Counted from the first letter of the stretch, positions 8,305 to 18,141 are shown. The stretch is 44,628 nucleotides of DNA from Bacteroidales bacterium KA00344 (GCA_001552765.1 KQ959480.1:1-44628); one strand, 5' to 3'. Program-made: numbers and translations. Notes: generated from the letters alone by a model not told the origin.

Positions 8305-11300
8305 TTATCTGAAAGATACAAATTTGTTGAATCTTTTCCGGGCATAGTCCGTGGCGATAAGCATCTTCGCCTTTTCTTCCGTTTCCGAAAGCGGCAGCCT
8401 GCCCAACAGGGTGGCATCGCCCGTCTTGGCGAACTGCATCAGCTTCTGAATGAAGTCCTCCTGCTCCGGCGTGGGCGGTATGTGGTGCAGTATCTCGTTC
8501 TTGGCGGGGCGGTCAACGCCCACATCCTCCGCCGTTCGGTAGTCCGTAATCTCATTATAGAAGGCGGCAAGCTCCGGCACTTTGATGAAGTATCGGAAAC
8601 GCTCCTTCTGCACCACGTTGTTCGTCACGTTGAACTCAAAATCCGTCGTCTTCTTGGCGAATATCGCCGCCCAAGCGTCGAAACACCGGATATCCTGCCG
8701 TTCCAGCTCCTTCGGGCGCAGGTACTTGAACAGCAGATACAATTCAGTCAGCGAGTTGCTGATGGTCGTGCCGGAGAGGAACGTAGCTCCCAAATCTTTG
8801 CCCGTGCGCTCCTGTATGGTGCGTATGGCAAAGAGCATGTTCAACGCCTTCTGGCTTCCCTCGCTGTTTCCCAGCCCCGCCACACGGTCGTGTCGTGTAT
8901 TGAAAGTCAGATTTTTGAACTGGTGGCTCTCATCTATGAAGATGTGGTCGATGCCCATCTGCTTGAAATCCACCACGTCGTCCGTGCGTGACTTTATGGC
9001 GTGTTCCACCTTCTCCAGCTTCGCTTCAAGGTTGTGCTTGCGCTTCTCCAATCCTTTCAGCATCGCCCGCGACACGTTCTTTCCCTGCTGGCGCAGCACT
9101 TCGAGGTTTTCCTCCACCGTGTCAAGCTCCGCTTGCAGGATGCGCTGCTGCAACTCCGGCGACTGCGGTATCTTGCCGAACTGGTCGTGCGACATGATGA
9201 CACAATCGTAGTCGTTGTTCTTGATATTGTTGAAGAAACGCACGCGGTTGGCGGTCGAAAAGTCCTTTTCCGAAGCGTACAGAATACGTGCGTTGGGATA
9301 TGCCGCCTGATAGGTGGCGGCAATCTCCGCGACATTGGCTTTCAGCCCGATAATCATCGGCTTGTGCGCCAGATTCAGACGCTTCATTTCATGTGCGGCG
9401 ATACACATAATCAGCGTCTTGCCGGTTCCCACCTCATGGTCACAAATTCCGCCGCCGTTCTGTTTCAGCATCCAGACACAATCCATCTGCGAGGGATAGA
9501 CGCTCCTGATGCCCCGGCTTGCCAAGCCTTTCAGATTGAGGTCGGGGAAAGTCTGGTGCGAGCCGTCATACTTCGGGCGCACGAAACAGTTGAACTTGCG
9601 GTTATACATCGTCGTCAGCCGCTCCTTGAACTGTGGCGACTGCTCTTCGAGCCATTCGGAGAATCCGTTTCGTATCTCGTCAATCTTGGCGTTGGCGAGC
9701 TGTATTCCCTCGCTGTCGCGCACCTTGATGTCGTTGCCATGCTCGTCCTTGCCGATGGACTTCATCATGTCGGGGCAGGTGTTGTGCAGGGCGTGTTTCA
9801 GAAGGTGCATACCGTCATAGTTCCGGTAATACCCCTTCACCAGAAACTCGTCCGTGATTTTCATGGTGCGGTAGCCGCACGCCACCGAAAACTCGTCCAT
9901 GCTGGCGGAGTAGGCGATTTTCACCTCTGTGTCAAACAGCCGGCTCATGTAGGCGGCATAGACACCCGTCGGAATCCAGCGTTCCCCGAAATTGAAGTCC
10001 AGATCCTCGAAGGCGATGCGCGGCGGTTCGGCTTCTTTCAGAGCCTCCAACGCCTGCTTCACCTCCGGCATACGTTCACTTTCGGGGTTTTCGCCCATCC
10101 AAGCCTCTATGCGTTCCGCCTTCTCTATCACGTTTCCGGCAATAAAGCGGTCCTTAATCTCGTAACCGGTTACGAGCGGATTGTAATAGATACGTTCTTG
10201 CAGGGCTGTGAGCAACTCCTCCGCCGTGCTGTCGGTTATCTCCCGCATATAGTCGAGATTGACCGTGCCATATTTGTTGAGCGACGCGGACAAGGCTTCT
10301 TCGGGAGAGCCTACGTTGGCATGGCTCTCCACGGAGAAGGAAACAGGACGATCGAAGATGTCCGCCTTGACAAACTTCCCGTTCTCCGCCCGTTCCAGCG
10401 AAAGGATGTCACGCCCTCCCGCGTCCATCATCACCAGCTTCACGTTCTGCTTGGCGTTGAGGTTGCCGTAACGCATGACGAACTCATCGTAACAGGTGTT
10501 CAGATGCTCACGCCACTGGACATTTGCTTCGTGTAGGTTCGATTCATAGCGGTACAGCCGCTCGTAGGCGTCACGGAGTAAAACATACTGTAACGCCTTC
10601 TCCTTCTGGTAGCCTTTCAGGTCGAGCGGCTGGAATGTGGCCCCGTAAGGCGTGATGTCCTTCAGATAGCCGATGTTGCGGCGCGCCCTGTCAGCCACCA
10701 GCGAGCCTTCGCGCAGGTGCATCTCCGGCGTGCGGTGGTAGGCACGCGGAGAAAGGTCCACGACTTCCTCCTTCGGCTTTTCCGCTTCGATGTCGGGGAA
10801 AAGTGAAGTCGCCACCGCTTCCACTTGAGCATCGGTAGCAGCAGGCGTGGCGGCAACTTTCGGCTGTGTTTCCTCCTGTCGTGGTTGCTCTCGGGAAGTT
10901 TCCGGCACAGCTTTCACTTCCGTCTTTTCCGCCGCCACTTGTTTCTCGTTATGCTGTCTTGCCAGCTCCCGAAGTTCCTTCCTGCGTTCCGGCGTCAAAC
11001 CCATCATCATTTCATAGAAGCCGTTGATGGGAGGATTGGTATCCCAGTCCAACGTGGCATAGATGTCGTCAGGGTCGGCAGGCTTGGCGGCATTGTCCGT
11101 TTTCGCCTCCTTGTTTTCCGTAACATTCTGTGTGGTCTGCGGCTTGGACGGAATGCGCCTTGTCGGGCTTTCCTTTTTCGCCGCCTTTTTCTTTTTGGCG
11201 GTTTTCGGTTGTTGACTGACTTCTTCCGTCATCCCCCAGAGGTCGAGCAAGGATAGCTGCACACCGTCAGAATATTTCGGACGTGGCTCTATCTCCGGTT

Positions 11301-12591
11301 TTTCCTCAACGGGTTGCGGTTTTTCTGTCGGAGTTTCCACCGTCTGCGCCGAAGATACCGTTTCCAATTTTATAGCAGGACGCTCTACCTCCTTTTGAAC
11401 GGTAACTTTTTCTTCCGTTCCCGACTGCCGGATTGTTCCCGAATACAGACGCATGGCGAGCCTGTAATGGAAATCCTCGTCAAGCATACGGCGCAAGTCC
11501 CCGGATATGCCTGCGGTCTTGCCCTCGTGCAGATAGACCATAGCGGGTTTCCCGTAGGGGTCGGTGTCAAGTTTCGCCGTCGTATGCACGATGCGTTCCG
11601 GGTGGTGGATGAAATAGGCGTTGTCCGTCAGGTCGGTTTTCGTATCCGTCTGTATCACGGTCATCAGCCGTTCGTCCTGCGACATTTCCTTCTTGTTCAG
11701 GTGCTTTTGCAGGACAATCAGGTCGCTGCCCACCTCCGTGCCCGCGTTGTCCGTGAACAGGTTGTTGGGCAGGCGTACCGCGGATACCAGATTAGCCTGC
11801 CGGAAAAGTTCGTTACGCACGGAGGTCTTGGTGCTGTTCAATACCCCCTGCGAGGTGATAAACGCCACGATACCGCCGTCACGCACGGTATCAAGCCCTT
11901 TGAGGAAAAAATAGTTGTGTATGGCGTTCTGGGCGGAGCGTCTGCCGAAGGAATCGCTACGCTGAAACTCCGCGTCGAACACGGCGATGTCACCGAACGG
12001 GATGTTAGATACCGCCAAGTCGAAATAATTGTTGAAAGGCTTTTCAATTTTCTCAAAACCGCAGGTGCGCATTTTATGGTCTGGATATAGATGCCGCAGG
12101 ATTGTCCCCGTGAGCAGATCCTTCTCGAAAGCCATCACATCCGCATCGGGGCTGTGCCGCAGCACGGAATCCACGAACACGCCTACACCTGCCGACGGTT
12201 CGAGCATACGGGCGGGGCGGACGCTGTAATCCGCCAGCATGTCCGCGAGGGTGTCAGTTATCTCTTTTGGGGTGTAGAAAGCGGTCAGCACGGATGCTTT
12301 CAGCGAATCCACAAACCGCTTGTATTCCGTTTCGTCCTTGCTGTTCTCACGGATGAGCCTGTGCAACTCCACCGTCGGGGCGAACAGTTCGAGGTCGGAT
12401 TTCGCCCACCGGACGGCATCCGTCAGTTCCTTGGCAGGGTTCAGGATACATTTCAGACCGCCGAAACCGCAGTACCTTTGAAGTATGGCACGCTCTTCGG
12501 TTGTCGCCGCTCTCTGTTCCCTGTCAAGGATGAATGCCGTCCGTATCGCCTCGATGTTGTCCCGTAGTTTCTGTTTGCGGTTAAACGCCAT
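8305..12591 (-). CDS. ICE N6-DNA methylase / SNF2-type helicase, C-terminally truncated
   Basis: This is the large methylase/helicase protein common in Bacteroides CTn elements, usually about 1,900 residues by my recollection; here only 1428. Order of parts: N6-adenine methyltransferase with motif [14 protein letters not shown] (about 130) and catalytic motif AVSNIPFGD (about 185); a Pro/Glu/Lys-rich linker (about 400-600); then a helicase N-lobe with Walker [14 protein letters not shown] and DEAH-like box [11 protein letters not shown]. The second helicase lobe is missing. After ...DYARK the sequence switches to RFNKFVSFR and stops, giving a break near base 8339. The start ATG (12591) overlaps the end of the DUF1896 gene by 11 nt, so the two are coupled. 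The methylase may still work; the helicase should not. Its role in the ICE is not firmly known (protection from host restriction is a common suggestion). Confidence 0.85.
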   Translation of the reverse strand: MAFNRKQKLRDNIEAIRTAFILDREQRAATTEERAILQRYCGFGGLKCILNPAKELTDAVRWAKSDLELFAPTVELHRLIRENSKDETEYKRFVDSLKASVLTAFYTPKEITDTLADMLADYSVRPARMLEPSAGVGVFVDSVLRHSPDADVMAFEKDLLTGTILRHLYPDHKMRTCGFEKIEKPFNNYFDLAVSNIPFGDIAVFDAEFQRSDSFGRRSAQNAIHNYFFLKGLDTVRDGGIVAFITSQGVLNSTKTSVRNELFRQANLVSAVRLPNNLFTDNAGTEVGSDLIVLQKHLNKKEMSQDERLMTVIQTDTKTDLTDNAYFIHHPERIVHTTAKLDTDPYGKPAMVYLHEGKTAGISGDLRRMLDEDFHYRLAMRLYSGTIRQSGTEEKVTVQKEVERPAIKLETVSSAQTVETPTEKPQPVEEKPEIEPRPKYSDGVQLSLLDLWGMTEEVSQQPKTAKKKKAAKKESPTRRIPSKPQTTQNVTENKEAKTDNAAKPADPDDIYATLDWDTNPPINGFYEMMMGLTPERRKELRELARQHNEKQVAAEKTEVKAVPETSREQPRQEETQPKVAATPAATDAQVEAVATSLFPDIEAEKPKEEVVDLSPRAYHRTPEMHLREGSLVADRARRNIGYLKDITPYGATFQPLDLKGYQKEKALQYVLLRDAYERLYRYESNLHEANVQWREHLNTCYDEFVMRYGNLNAKQNVKLVMMDAGGRDILSLERAENGKFVKADIFDRPVSFSVESHANVGSPEEALSASLNKYGTVNLDYMREITDSTAEELLTALQERIYYNPLVTGYEIKDRFIAGNVIEKAERIEAWMGENPESERMPEVKQALEALKEAEPPRIAFEDLDFNFGERWIPTGVYAAYMSRLFDTEVKIAYSASMDEFSVACGYRTMKITDEFLVKGYYRNYDGMHLLKHALHNTCPDMMKSIGKDEHGNDIKVRDSEGIQLANAKIDEIRNGFSEWLEEQSPQFKERLTTMYNRKFNCFVRPKYDGSHQTFPDLNLKGLASRGIRSVYPSQMDCVWMLKQNGGGICDHEVGTGKTLIMCIAAHEMKRLNLAHKPMIIGLKANVAEIAATYQAAYPNARILYASEKDFSTANRVRFFNNIKNNDYDCVIMSHDQFGKIPQSPELQQRILQAELDTVEENLEVLRQQGKNVSRAMLKGLEKRKHNLEAKLEKVEHAIKSRTDDVVDFKQMGIDHIFIDESHQFKNLTFNTRHDRVAGLGNSEGSQKALNMLFAIRTIQERTGKDLGATFLSGTTISNSLTELYLLFKYLRPKELERQDIRCFDAWAAIFAKKTTDFEFNVTNNVVQKERFRYFIKVPELAAFYNEITDYRTAEDVGVDRPAKNEILHHIPPTPEQEDFIQKLMQFAKTGDATLLGRLPLSETEEKAKMLIATDYARKRFNKFVSFR

Positions 12592-13033
12592 ATTCCCCGA
12601 TGTAAAGGACGGTTGCCCCCGTCAGCTCCGTATAGAGCAGGTCGTAATCGGAAGACAGGGCGAAGTTGTCGTCCGAAAGGTCATAGACGGAGAACACGTT
12701 GCCGACAAGCGGCAGGAGTTTATGGATAAAGGCTTCTTGTTTCTCTTCCGGCACTTCGTTGGCAAACTCGTTCTCCACGACTTCGTGGAGCATGGCGTAC
12801 CGGGAATAGTGCAACCCGCGCAGCAGTGTTTCCATCGCCAGTTCCTGCGCACCGTCGGTGGGATAGCCTTCAATCCGCGCCTTTTCATACGTTTCGGCGG
12901 CACGATCGGCGCGTTCCCGTATGAAAGCGGTGTCGGTAGCCTGTTCAAACTTGTTCGTGCGGAGGTAGTCCATCAGGTACAGACCGTAATAGGAAAAGTC
13001 GGACTGCCCTTCGTTGTTCTTCTTGTTGTTCAT
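12581..13033 (-). CDS. DUF1896 family ICE protein
   Basis: The protein has 150 residues and starts [21 protein letters not shown] chose the ATG at 13033 because the longer open frame would begin inside the upstream promoter and has a low-complexity, unconserved-looking extension. The sequence matches DUF1896, a small acidic protein consistently encoded directly before the large methylase/helicase in CTn elements; its function is unknown. Its 3' end overlaps the methylase start, showing an operon. The start region (CCAAAGTAATG) can be paired with an upstream copy of a leader repeat, so its translation is probably regulated. Confidence 0.8.
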   Translation of the reverse strand: MNNKKNNEGQSDFSYYGLYLMDYLRTNKFEQATDTAFIRERADRAAETYEKARIEGYPTDGAQELAMETLLRGLHYSRYAMLHEVVENEFANEVPEEKQEAFIHKLLPLVGNVFSVYDLSDDNFALSSDYDLLYTELTGATVLYIGEYGV

Positions 13034-13035
13034 TA

Positions 13036-13138
13036 CTTTGGAGTTTAGTGGATTGATATTTAACGGGATAATCGGTTGGAAAAAAGGAAGAAAAAGGCAC
13101 TCGGTATCCCTCCGAGTGCCGCCACTAAATCCAAAGTA
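13036..13138 (-). promoter_or_regulatory. Candidate RNA attenuator ahead of DUF1896-methylase operon
   Basis: In the minus-strand transcript a 5' arm (ACTTTGGATTTAGTGG, 13137-13122) is complementary, with one bulge, to a 3' arm (CCACTAAACTCCAAAGT, 13052-13036) that abuts the DUF1896 start codon. Between the arms lies a perfect 9-bp hairpin, GGCACTCGG/CCGAGTGCC (13096-13120), followed on the minus strand by TTTTTCTTCC and more T. That hairpin could terminate transcription, and the outer stem could hide the ribosome entry site. A 36-codon leader frame runs through the whole structure. This resembles the leader-peptide attenuators known for the CTnDOT tetQ operon; the parallel is inference. Confidence 0.5.
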
Positions 13139-13170
13139 TGAGTGTAATCCGGTATCGAAGAACAATTCAT
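13060..13170 (-). CDS. Possible 36-residue leader peptide overlapping the attenuator
   Basis: An ATG at 13170 opens a 36-codon frame beginning MNCSSIPDYTHTLDLVAALG and ending SNRLSR. It starts about 10 nt after the predicted transcription start. It runs through the 5' arm of the long-range stem and the terminator-like hairpin, and stops 26 nt before the DUF1896 start codon. A ribosome moving along it would disrupt both structures. No homolog is known to me and translation is unproven; it could be a chance frame. Confidence 0.35.
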   Translation of the reverse strand: MNCSSIPDYTHTLDLVAALGGIPSAFFFLFSNRLSR

Positions 13171-13186
13171 TACTCTGAACAAGTGG

Positions 13187-13217
13187 CAAAGTTAATACTA
13201 TTTCTTCCGTCCTGAAA
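13187..13217 (-). promoter_or_regulatory. Promoter of DUF1896-methylase operon
   Basis: On the minus strand TTTC (13217-13214), a 19-nt spacer and TAACTTTG (13194-13187) fit the Bacteroidota consensus. It overlaps the last codons of topB. Transcription would begin near 13180, leaving a leader of about 150 nt before the DUF1896 start. Confidence 0.6.
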
Positions 13218-15288
13218 ATTTCTTGCCCTTTTTAGCCTCCGGGAACACGAACGTCGTGTTATATTCCCCGTCAAAGGCGACGACGGCATCGAAGCTCTTG
13301 CCCTGTTTGCTCTTGAAGCCTTTGAGCAGCTGGGTATGCCCTTCGGTGAGCAGGTCTTTGATTTCATCGTCGGACAGGGTGCGTCCCGCTTTCAGCCGGA
13401 ACACGGGAAGCCCGCACTCCGTGTTGTCGCAGCGTACCACCTTGCCGTAGAACCGCATCCTGCCCGTGCCGCACTTGGGACACGCGCAACCGGAATCGCG
13501 GCTGCCGAAGAGTTTGTCGCATGAGAGCAGTTCGGAGGTAATCTCCCGCGTGTACGCCTCTATCTTTTTGCGGAAGGTATCGGCGGACAGCTCCCCACGC
13601 TCGATGCGTGCCAGTTCCTTCTCCCATTCGCCTGTCATGGCGACATCGGCGATGCGCATCGTCTTCACCACGGAATTGAGTGCAAGCCCCTTTTCGGTGG
13701 GGACAAGCAATTTCTTGCAGCGTTCCATGTAACCGCGCTTGAAGAGCGTTTCGATGATGGAGGCGCGTGTGGCGGGAGTACCGATGCCGCAGTCCTTCAT
13801 CGCCTGCCGCAGTGCGTCATCCTCGATTTCCTTGCCCGCCGTTTCCATTGCGGACAGCAGGGTGGCTTCGGTATGTAGCGGCTTGGGCTTGGTCTTCCCT
13901 TCTGTGATGGAAGAGGCTTTCAGTGTCAGCGTGTCGCCTTCCTGCCAGCCGGGAATGGTGGTTTCCTCCTTGTTTTCCTCGCCATAGACAGCACGCCATC
14001 CGGCTTGCCTGATGACGCTGCCTTTCACGGTAAACTCCACTCCGGCACATTCCGCCATGACAGCGGTCACGTCCTTGACGCATTTTTCAGAGAATGCCTC
14101 GACCATGCGCCCGGCAATCATCTGATAGATGGTATTGTCCTCTTTGGAGAGGAAGAGCGGTTTCTCACCCGTGACGAGTAGGGCATGGTGGTCTGTCACC
14201 TTGCCGCCGTCTACGCTGCGGCGTGTCGGGATGGCTTTTGCCCGCACCTTGTCTTTCCATTCGTGCTGTGTGCCGATGAAAGCGAGCAGTTTGGGAATTT
14301 CGGCAAACACGTCTTCGGGGATGTAGCGGCTACCCGTTCTCGGATAGGTTATCAGCTTCTTCTCGTAGAGCTTCTGCGCGATTTCAAGCGTCTGCTCCGC
14401 CGTGAAGCCGTGCTTGGCGTTGGCTTCTTTCTGAAGCGTGGTCAGGTCGTACAGCAACGGGGTATCCTCCGTTTTCTCCTTGCGCTCGGCTTTCGTTACC
14501 GTTGCGAAGCCTGCCGCCTTTACCTTATTATATAGCTCCGTTGCCGGTTCTTTCGACTTCCATTTTTCAGAGGATGAGAATTTCACGACCTTGCCGTCGC
14601 AACCGTCCGTTGCGATATGGAGTTGCCAGAAGGCTTCGGGCGTGAAGCGGCGGTTCTCCCAGTAGCGTTCACATACCATAGCCAACGTTGGTGTCTGCAC
14701 CCGCCCCACGGAGTATGTGCCGTGTCCGGCGGCGATGGAGAGAGCCTGCGTGCCGTTGATGCCCACGAGCCAGTCGGATTCGCTTCGCGCTTTGGCGGCG
14801 AGGTATAGGTTGTCATACTTGCCGCCGTCTTCGAGGTTGCGCAATCCCTCGCGGATAGCCTTGTCGGTGAGCGAGCTTATCCACAGGCGCACGAAAGGAG
14901 TGGTACTGCCCGTGTAGTGGTAGAGGTAGCGGAAGATAAGTTCACCCTCGCGTCCGGCATCGGTTGCCACGATGATTTGGTCGCTGGTGCCGAACAGCCT
15001 TTTGATTGTTTTTATCTGCGACACCACGCCGCTATCGGGCTTGTAGCCTTTCTCCGTCCTGACCTGACGGGGGACGAGCGTGAAGGTGTCGGGGATAATC
15101 GGGAGGTTGTCACGGACGAAACCGCGCACGCCGTAGCCATCGGGCATGGCGAGCTGGACAAGGTGTCCGAATGCCCATGTCACGGCATAGCCGCCTCCCT
15201 CGAAATATCCTTCCTCTCTCTTTGTCGCGCCCACGATGCGGGCGATTTCACGTGCCACGGAGGGCTTTTCTGCAATGATTGTCTTCAT
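13198..15288 (-). CDS. topB: DNA topoisomerase III (type IA), ICE-encoded
   Basis: The 696-residue protein is a complete type IA topoisomerase. It has an N-terminal Toprim domain (IIAEKPSVAREIARIVGA and DAGREGELIFRY near 110), the cleavage/strand-passage domains with the active-site Tyr at about 315 in LITYPRTGSRYIPEDV, and a C-terminal zinc-ribbon-like part (CPKCGTGRMRFYGKVVRCDN). It relaxes or decatenates DNA through a 5'-phosphotyrosine intermediate. In CTnDOT the equivalent protein (Exc) takes part in excision, though its topoisomerase activity was reported dispensable. It lies between the DUF3945 gene (60 nt upstream) and the DUF1896 operon. A promoter for the next genes is embedded in its 3' end. 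Its leader carries a copy of the CCACTnAATCCAAA repeat. Confidence 0.93.
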   Translation of the reverse strand: MKTIIAEKPSVAREIARIVGATKREEGYFEGGGYAVTWAFGHLVQLAMPDGYGVRGFVRDNLPIIPDTFTLVPRQVRTEKGYKPDSGVVSQIKTIKRLFGTSDQIIVATDAGREGELIFRYLYHYTGSTTPFVRLWISSLTDKAIREGLRNLEDGGKYDNLYLAAKARSESDWLVGINGTQALSIAAGHGTYSVGRVQTPTLAMVCERYWENRRFTPEAFWQLHIATDGCDGKVVKFSSSEKWKSKEPATELYNKVKAAGFATVTKAERKEKTEDTPLLYDLTTLQKEANAKHGFTAEQTLEIAQKLYEKKLITYPRTGSRYIPEDVFAEIPKLLAFIGTQHEWKDKVRAKAIPTRRSVDGGKVTDHHALLVTGEKPLFLSKEDNTIYQMIAGRMVEAFSEKCVKDVTAVMAECAGVEFTVKGSVIRQAGWRAVYGEENKEETTIPGWQEGDTLTLKASSITEGKTKPKPLHTEATLLSAMETAGKEIEDDALRQAMKDCGIGTPATRASIIETLFKRGYMERCKKLLVPTEKGLALNSVVKTMRIADVAMTGEWEKELARIERGELSADTFRKKIEAYTREITSELLSCDKLFGSRDSGCACPKCGTGRMRFYGKVVRCDNTECGLPVFRLKAGRTLSDDEIKDLLTEGHTQLLKGFKSKQGKSFDAVVAFDGEYNTTFVFPEAKKGKKFSGRKK

Positions 15289-15348
15289 GTCTTCTTCTTT
15301 TTTGTTGATACTTTGGATTTTATTTTGGATTCAGTGGCGGACATCGGT

Positions 15349-16908
15349 CTATACTTTCATGCCCTTGCCCGTTTTCTTCTGCGGCTTGTCCTGCTGCTGT
15401 TGCTGGCGGGCGTCCTTCGGAGTGGTCTGACCTTTCTGCAAAGGCTCTTTCAGGTTCTTTGTCGCCTCGTTGGTCTTGCCCTCGTTGTTCACCGCCACCT
15501 GCGTGCGGCTCTCGTTGGACGGGGCGACCTGCTGCCCGATGTCGGGATTTGTTTCGTAGCGGTACGGGCGACCCTTCTCCGGGTTGAACTTGATATACAT
15601 CGTGGCATGGAAGCCCTGCTTGTCGGTCACGTTCTCCAGTTTCACGGCTTTGCCCGCCACATAGTCGGCTTTCTGCTGTTCGGTGAAGTTCACGTCGCTC
15701 CATTTGCTGATGGGGCGGATGCTGCCGTCCTCGTTCGTCCACGTGTTGCGGCGTTGCTCCTTCTTGGTCTGTGTGGCATTTTCCCCGCCTTGCGCCTGAC
15801 TTTTCGACGTGTCGCCTTTGGTTTCCTGCGTCTGTACGGTACGGGGCGACCTTCCGGTTCCCGGCACGAACTCCACGCCGCGCTGCTCCACGTTCACTTG
15901 CAGAGTGGTGACGAACTTCCTGCCGTCGTTGCGCTCGATGAGCTTGTCGCGCACGGGCAGTCCGGCGCGGAGCATATCCTGCTCCTGCTTGGTGATTTCC
16001 GTCTTGCCGATGCGCTCCGGGATGCGTACCTTGCTCGCCGGAATGTCCGTGATCTCATTCGTCTTGCGGTCGATGCTGATGTAGGAGGGGATAATCTCGC
16101 CCGTTTCCTTCTCCACGATGTCCACGACCCTGCCGAGGTTGCCCGTCTCGCGCAGGTTCTTCCGGTCGTCGTCGGAGAATTTGTGTTCCTTGTATTCATC
16201 CAGTTTCTGCTCCTTGCGGATGAAGTGCGGCACGAGGCTGATGTTTCCCTCGCCGTCCTTCTTGAAGGAAAGGCGGGCGTCCAGCTCGAATGCTTCGCCG
16301 CCGAAGGTGGGCTTGACCTTCACCAAGTCGGACTTGCCGTAGTGGAGCATCTTCGTAAGGTCGCCGGACTTTTCAAGGTCGTCACGCTTCACGCCCCATC
16401 TGTCCTCCAGCTCCTGCCAGTTGATTTTGCTCTCGTCGATGGGCTGGTAGCCCCGTTTGCCCTGCGTCTGTTCGGGATCTTCCTGTTGTTCTTTTTGTTG
16501 CTCCATGTTTTCCTGTTTTTGAGGTTCTTGTTTTTCGGTTGCCAGTTCTTCCTGCACCTTTTTCTCGTAGTCGGAGGTGTCCACCTTGTGAGGGGCAAGC
16601 AGCTCCTTGTTCGCTTCGGGGTCTTTCAGCAGTTGCTTCATCACCTCCAAGAGATTTTCGGCTTGGTCTGCCGCGATGCGGTAAAAACCGAAGCGGCTGG
16701 GTTCCTTGCACTGCCGGAAGAAGTTCTTGAAGAAGTTGTCCAGCACGTCGCCGTGTCGGTCGAATTGCAGGAAACTCTGCGCGTTTTCCGCTTTCGCGGG
16801 GGTGCGCTTGGGTGTGCCGTCCGCGTTCAGCCCGGCAACCACGCTGATCTCGCCCGTCTTCTCGTCACGGACCACCAGCACGTCCTTTTCGTCTTTTTTC
16901 TTTGCCAT
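15349..16908 (-). CDS. DUF4099/DUF3945 domain ICE protein
   Basis: The 519-residue hydrophilic protein is typical of CTn elements. It opens MAKKKDEKDVLVVRDEKTGE. A DUF4099-like region spans about 150-260 (YQPIDESKINWQELEDRWGV), and DUF3945-like repeats span about 260-350 and 385-445 (TEQQKADYVAGKAVKLENV; KGRPYRYETNPD). Between and after them are Gln/Lys/Glu-rich low-complexity linkers, ending in a poly-Gln, Lys-rich tail. There is no signal peptide or membrane segment. The gene is always found beside topoisomerase III in these elements, suggesting a DNA-processing role during excision or transfer, but no activity is established. The spacing of 60 nt to topB suggests an operon. Confidence 0.85.
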   Translation of the reverse strand: MAKKKDEKDVLVVRDEKTGEISVVAGLNADGTPKRTPAKAENAQSFLQFDRHGDVLDNFFKNFFRQCKEPSRFGFYRIAADQAENLLEVMKQLLKDPEANKELLAPHKVDTSDYEKKVQEELATEKQEPQKQENMEQQKEQQEDPEQTQGKRGYQPIDESKINWQELEDRWGVKRDDLEKSGDLTKMLHYGKSDLVKVKPTFGGEAFELDARLSFKKDGEGNISLVPHFIRKEQKLDEYKEHKFSDDDRKNLRETGNLGRVVDIVEKETGEIIPSYISIDRKTNEITDIPASKVRIPERIGKTEITKQEQDMLRAGLPVRDKLIERNDGRKFVTTLQVNVEQRGVEFVPGTGRSPRTVQTQETKGDTSKSQAQGGENATQTKKEQRRNTWTNEDGSIRPISKWSDVNFTEQQKADYVAGKAVKLENVTDKQGFHATMYIKFNPEKGRPYRYETNPDIGQQVAPSNESRTQVAVNNEGKTNEATKNLKEPLQKGQTTPKDARQQQQQDKPQKKTGKGMKV

Positions 16909-16928
16909 CTGAAAAATGTTTTAATGGG

Positions 16929-17279
16929 TTATTTATGAAAGAAATTATGGATACGAGCCTTGTAGAAGGCTATATCTTCCTTTTTGAAGTCCTTGATATG
17001 GTTGGAAAGGAATGTCAGCACGTCCTCCTCGCTGTAATAGGTTTTCTTGCCCAGTGTCTTGTAGGGCAATGCGCCGACACTGCGGTAGCGTTGCAGGGTG
17101 CGCTTGCTTATCTGAAGCAGCATGCACAAGTCCTGATTGTCGAAAAGGCGGATGCTTTCCGTGATAGTAGGCTGTTTCCCCTCAGCCTTCATCGCCAGCA
17201 GCAGTTCGTCCTGACGGTCGAGCCGTTCCATCAACTTCTGCATCCAGCCTTCGAAGTTGTTTCGTGTGAGCAGTTCCAT
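16929..17279 (-). CDS. Helix-turn-helix (excisionase-like) protein
   Basis: The 116-residue protein has a MerR/excisionase-type winged helix at about 45-95: LFDNQDLCMLLQISKRTLQR then YRSVGALPYKTLGKKTYYSE. The N-terminus is a helical segment. Proteins of this type regulate excision genes or act as recombination directionality factors in CTn elements (Xis2c/Xis2d of CTnDOT). The gene lies 20 nt before the DUF3945 gene and 3 nt after the next HTH gene, so all probably form one transcript. Which HTH gene is the true Xis cannot be told from sequence alone. Confidence 0.8.
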   Translation of the reverse strand: MELLTRNNFEGWMQKLMERLDRQDELLLAMKAEGKQPTITESIRLFDNQDLCMLLQISKRTLQRYRSVGALPYKTLGKKTYYSEEDVLTFLSNHIKDFKKEDIAFYKARIHNFFHK

Positions 17280-17282
17280 GAC

Positions 17283-17639
17283 CTATGTCCTCCTTCCTTT
17301 GGGGTTGCCGCCCGTGCGCAACGTGTGGTTGCGTTTCAGTTCCTGCGGTGTCGCCGCGTCCTCGTTGACGGTACTCTCATCAAGCAGGCGGTCGATTTCC
17401 GACTGCCGGTAGCGGCATTTGCCGCGAAGCACGACATAGCCGATGCGTTGCTCGCTGCGCATACGCTGGAGGGTGCGGGTACTCACGTTAAGCAGGTGCG
17501 CCGCCTCGCGTGTGGTGAGCAACCTGTCGGGCGATGCCGCTCTCTTGTCACCGGAGACGGCACGGACGTGTGCCGCAATCTCCGCTATCTGTTCCGTCAA
17601 TGACCGGAAGACGGAACTTTCCATTGTTATCACTTTCAT
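17283..17639 (-). CDS. Helix-turn-helix (excisionase-like) protein
   Basis: I start this 118-residue protein at the ATG at 17639 (MKVITMESSVFRSLTEQIAE). The frame is open further upstream but reads into the divergent promoter region. The domain LLTTREAAHLLNVSTRTLQR plus RYRQSEIDRLLDE is a DNA-binding HTH_17 fold. The basic tail (NHTLRTGGNPKGRRT) may contact DNA. A purine-rich AAAGGACTGA precedes the start. It is the first gene of the minus-strand block that includes topB and is divergent from the HTH gene at 17842, so the 200-bp gap between them is the control region of this end of the ICE. Confidence 0.8.
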   Translation of the reverse strand: MKVITMESSVFRSLTEQIAEIAAHVRAVSGDKRAASPDRLLTTREAAHLLNVSTRTLQRMRSEQRIGYVVLRGKCRYRQSEIDRLLDESTVNEDAATPQELKRNHTLRTGGNPKGRRT

Positions 17640-17841
17640 ATTCAGTCCTTTCTTTTTGTATCTGCGGCAAAATTCGGCAATAAACAAAAGGGGCTTTAAC
17701 AACTCACTACGTGACTCACGTAAGATTTTTACGGAAGATGGCTCCGTAACCCGGTCAAACGGCGCAACAGGCAGCCTTTCAGTGGAAAACGGCACGTGTC
17801 CGGGAGTGTATCGTTACCTTTGCGGGCAAACCGATAATTGC
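17640..17841. promoter_or_regulatory. Divergent control region between two HTH genes
   Basis: On the plus strand TACCTTTG (17815-17822) fits a -7 element for the gene at 17842; its -33 element is poor. The region contains AACTCACTA (17701), found again at 20281 upstream of the integrase gene, and TCCGTAACCCGG (17743), which resembles TCCGTAACCGG at 20248. These shared words may be Int/Xis binding sites; this is inference. Confidence 0.4.
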
Positions 17842-18141
17842 ATGAATATGGAAATAGTATCAATTGAGAAAAAGACTTTCGAGATGATGGTGGCGACATT
17901 CGGCGCACTCTCGGAGAAGGTCGCCGCACTGAGGCGCAAAAGCGACACGGGGCGCATGGAAAGATGGCTCACGGGCGAGGAGGTCTGCGGGCAGTTGAGA
18001 ATAAGCCCGCGTACGTTGCAGACGCTGCGTGACAGGCGGCTTATCGGCTACTCGCAGATAAACCGCAGGTTTTATTACAAGCCGGAGGAGGTAAAGCGGT
18101 TGATACCGCTTATCGGTACACTCTATCCGCACGGCAGATGA
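17842..18141 (+). CDS. Helix-turn-helix (excisionase-like) protein
   Basis: The 99-residue protein starts at the ATG at 17842, just 19 nt after a TACCTTTG -7 element; the longer upstream frame would begin before the promoter. An N-terminal helix (MNMEIVSIEKKTFEMMVATF) is followed by an HTH_17 domain at about 42-95: WLTGEEVCGQLRISPRTLQT, then NRRFYYKPEEVKRLIPL. It reads divergently from the topB block and is followed after 31 nt by a second HTH gene. It is likely a regulator or directionality factor for the ICE. Confidence 0.8.
   Translation: MNMEIVSIEKKTFEMMVATFGALSEKVAALRRKSDTGRMERWLTGEEVCGQLRISPRTLQTLRDRRLIGYSQINRRFYYKPEEVKRLIPLIGTLYPHGR

Noticed and set aside
10159..10176. 18-bp perfect palindrome CTCGTAACCGGTTACGAG inside the methylase gene
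   Set aside because: It encodes a normal part of the protein (NPLVTGYEI); related words occur elsewhere but no spacing or context supports a site.
9001..10536. Long plus-strand frame (511 codons) opposite the methylase/helicase
   Set aside because: It is a shadow caused by the codon bias of the real minus-strand gene; no family resemblance.
14917..16938. Long plus-strand frame (673 codons) opposite topB and DUF3945
   Set aside because: It crosses two well-recognised minus-strand genes and is Leu/Val-rich without motifs.
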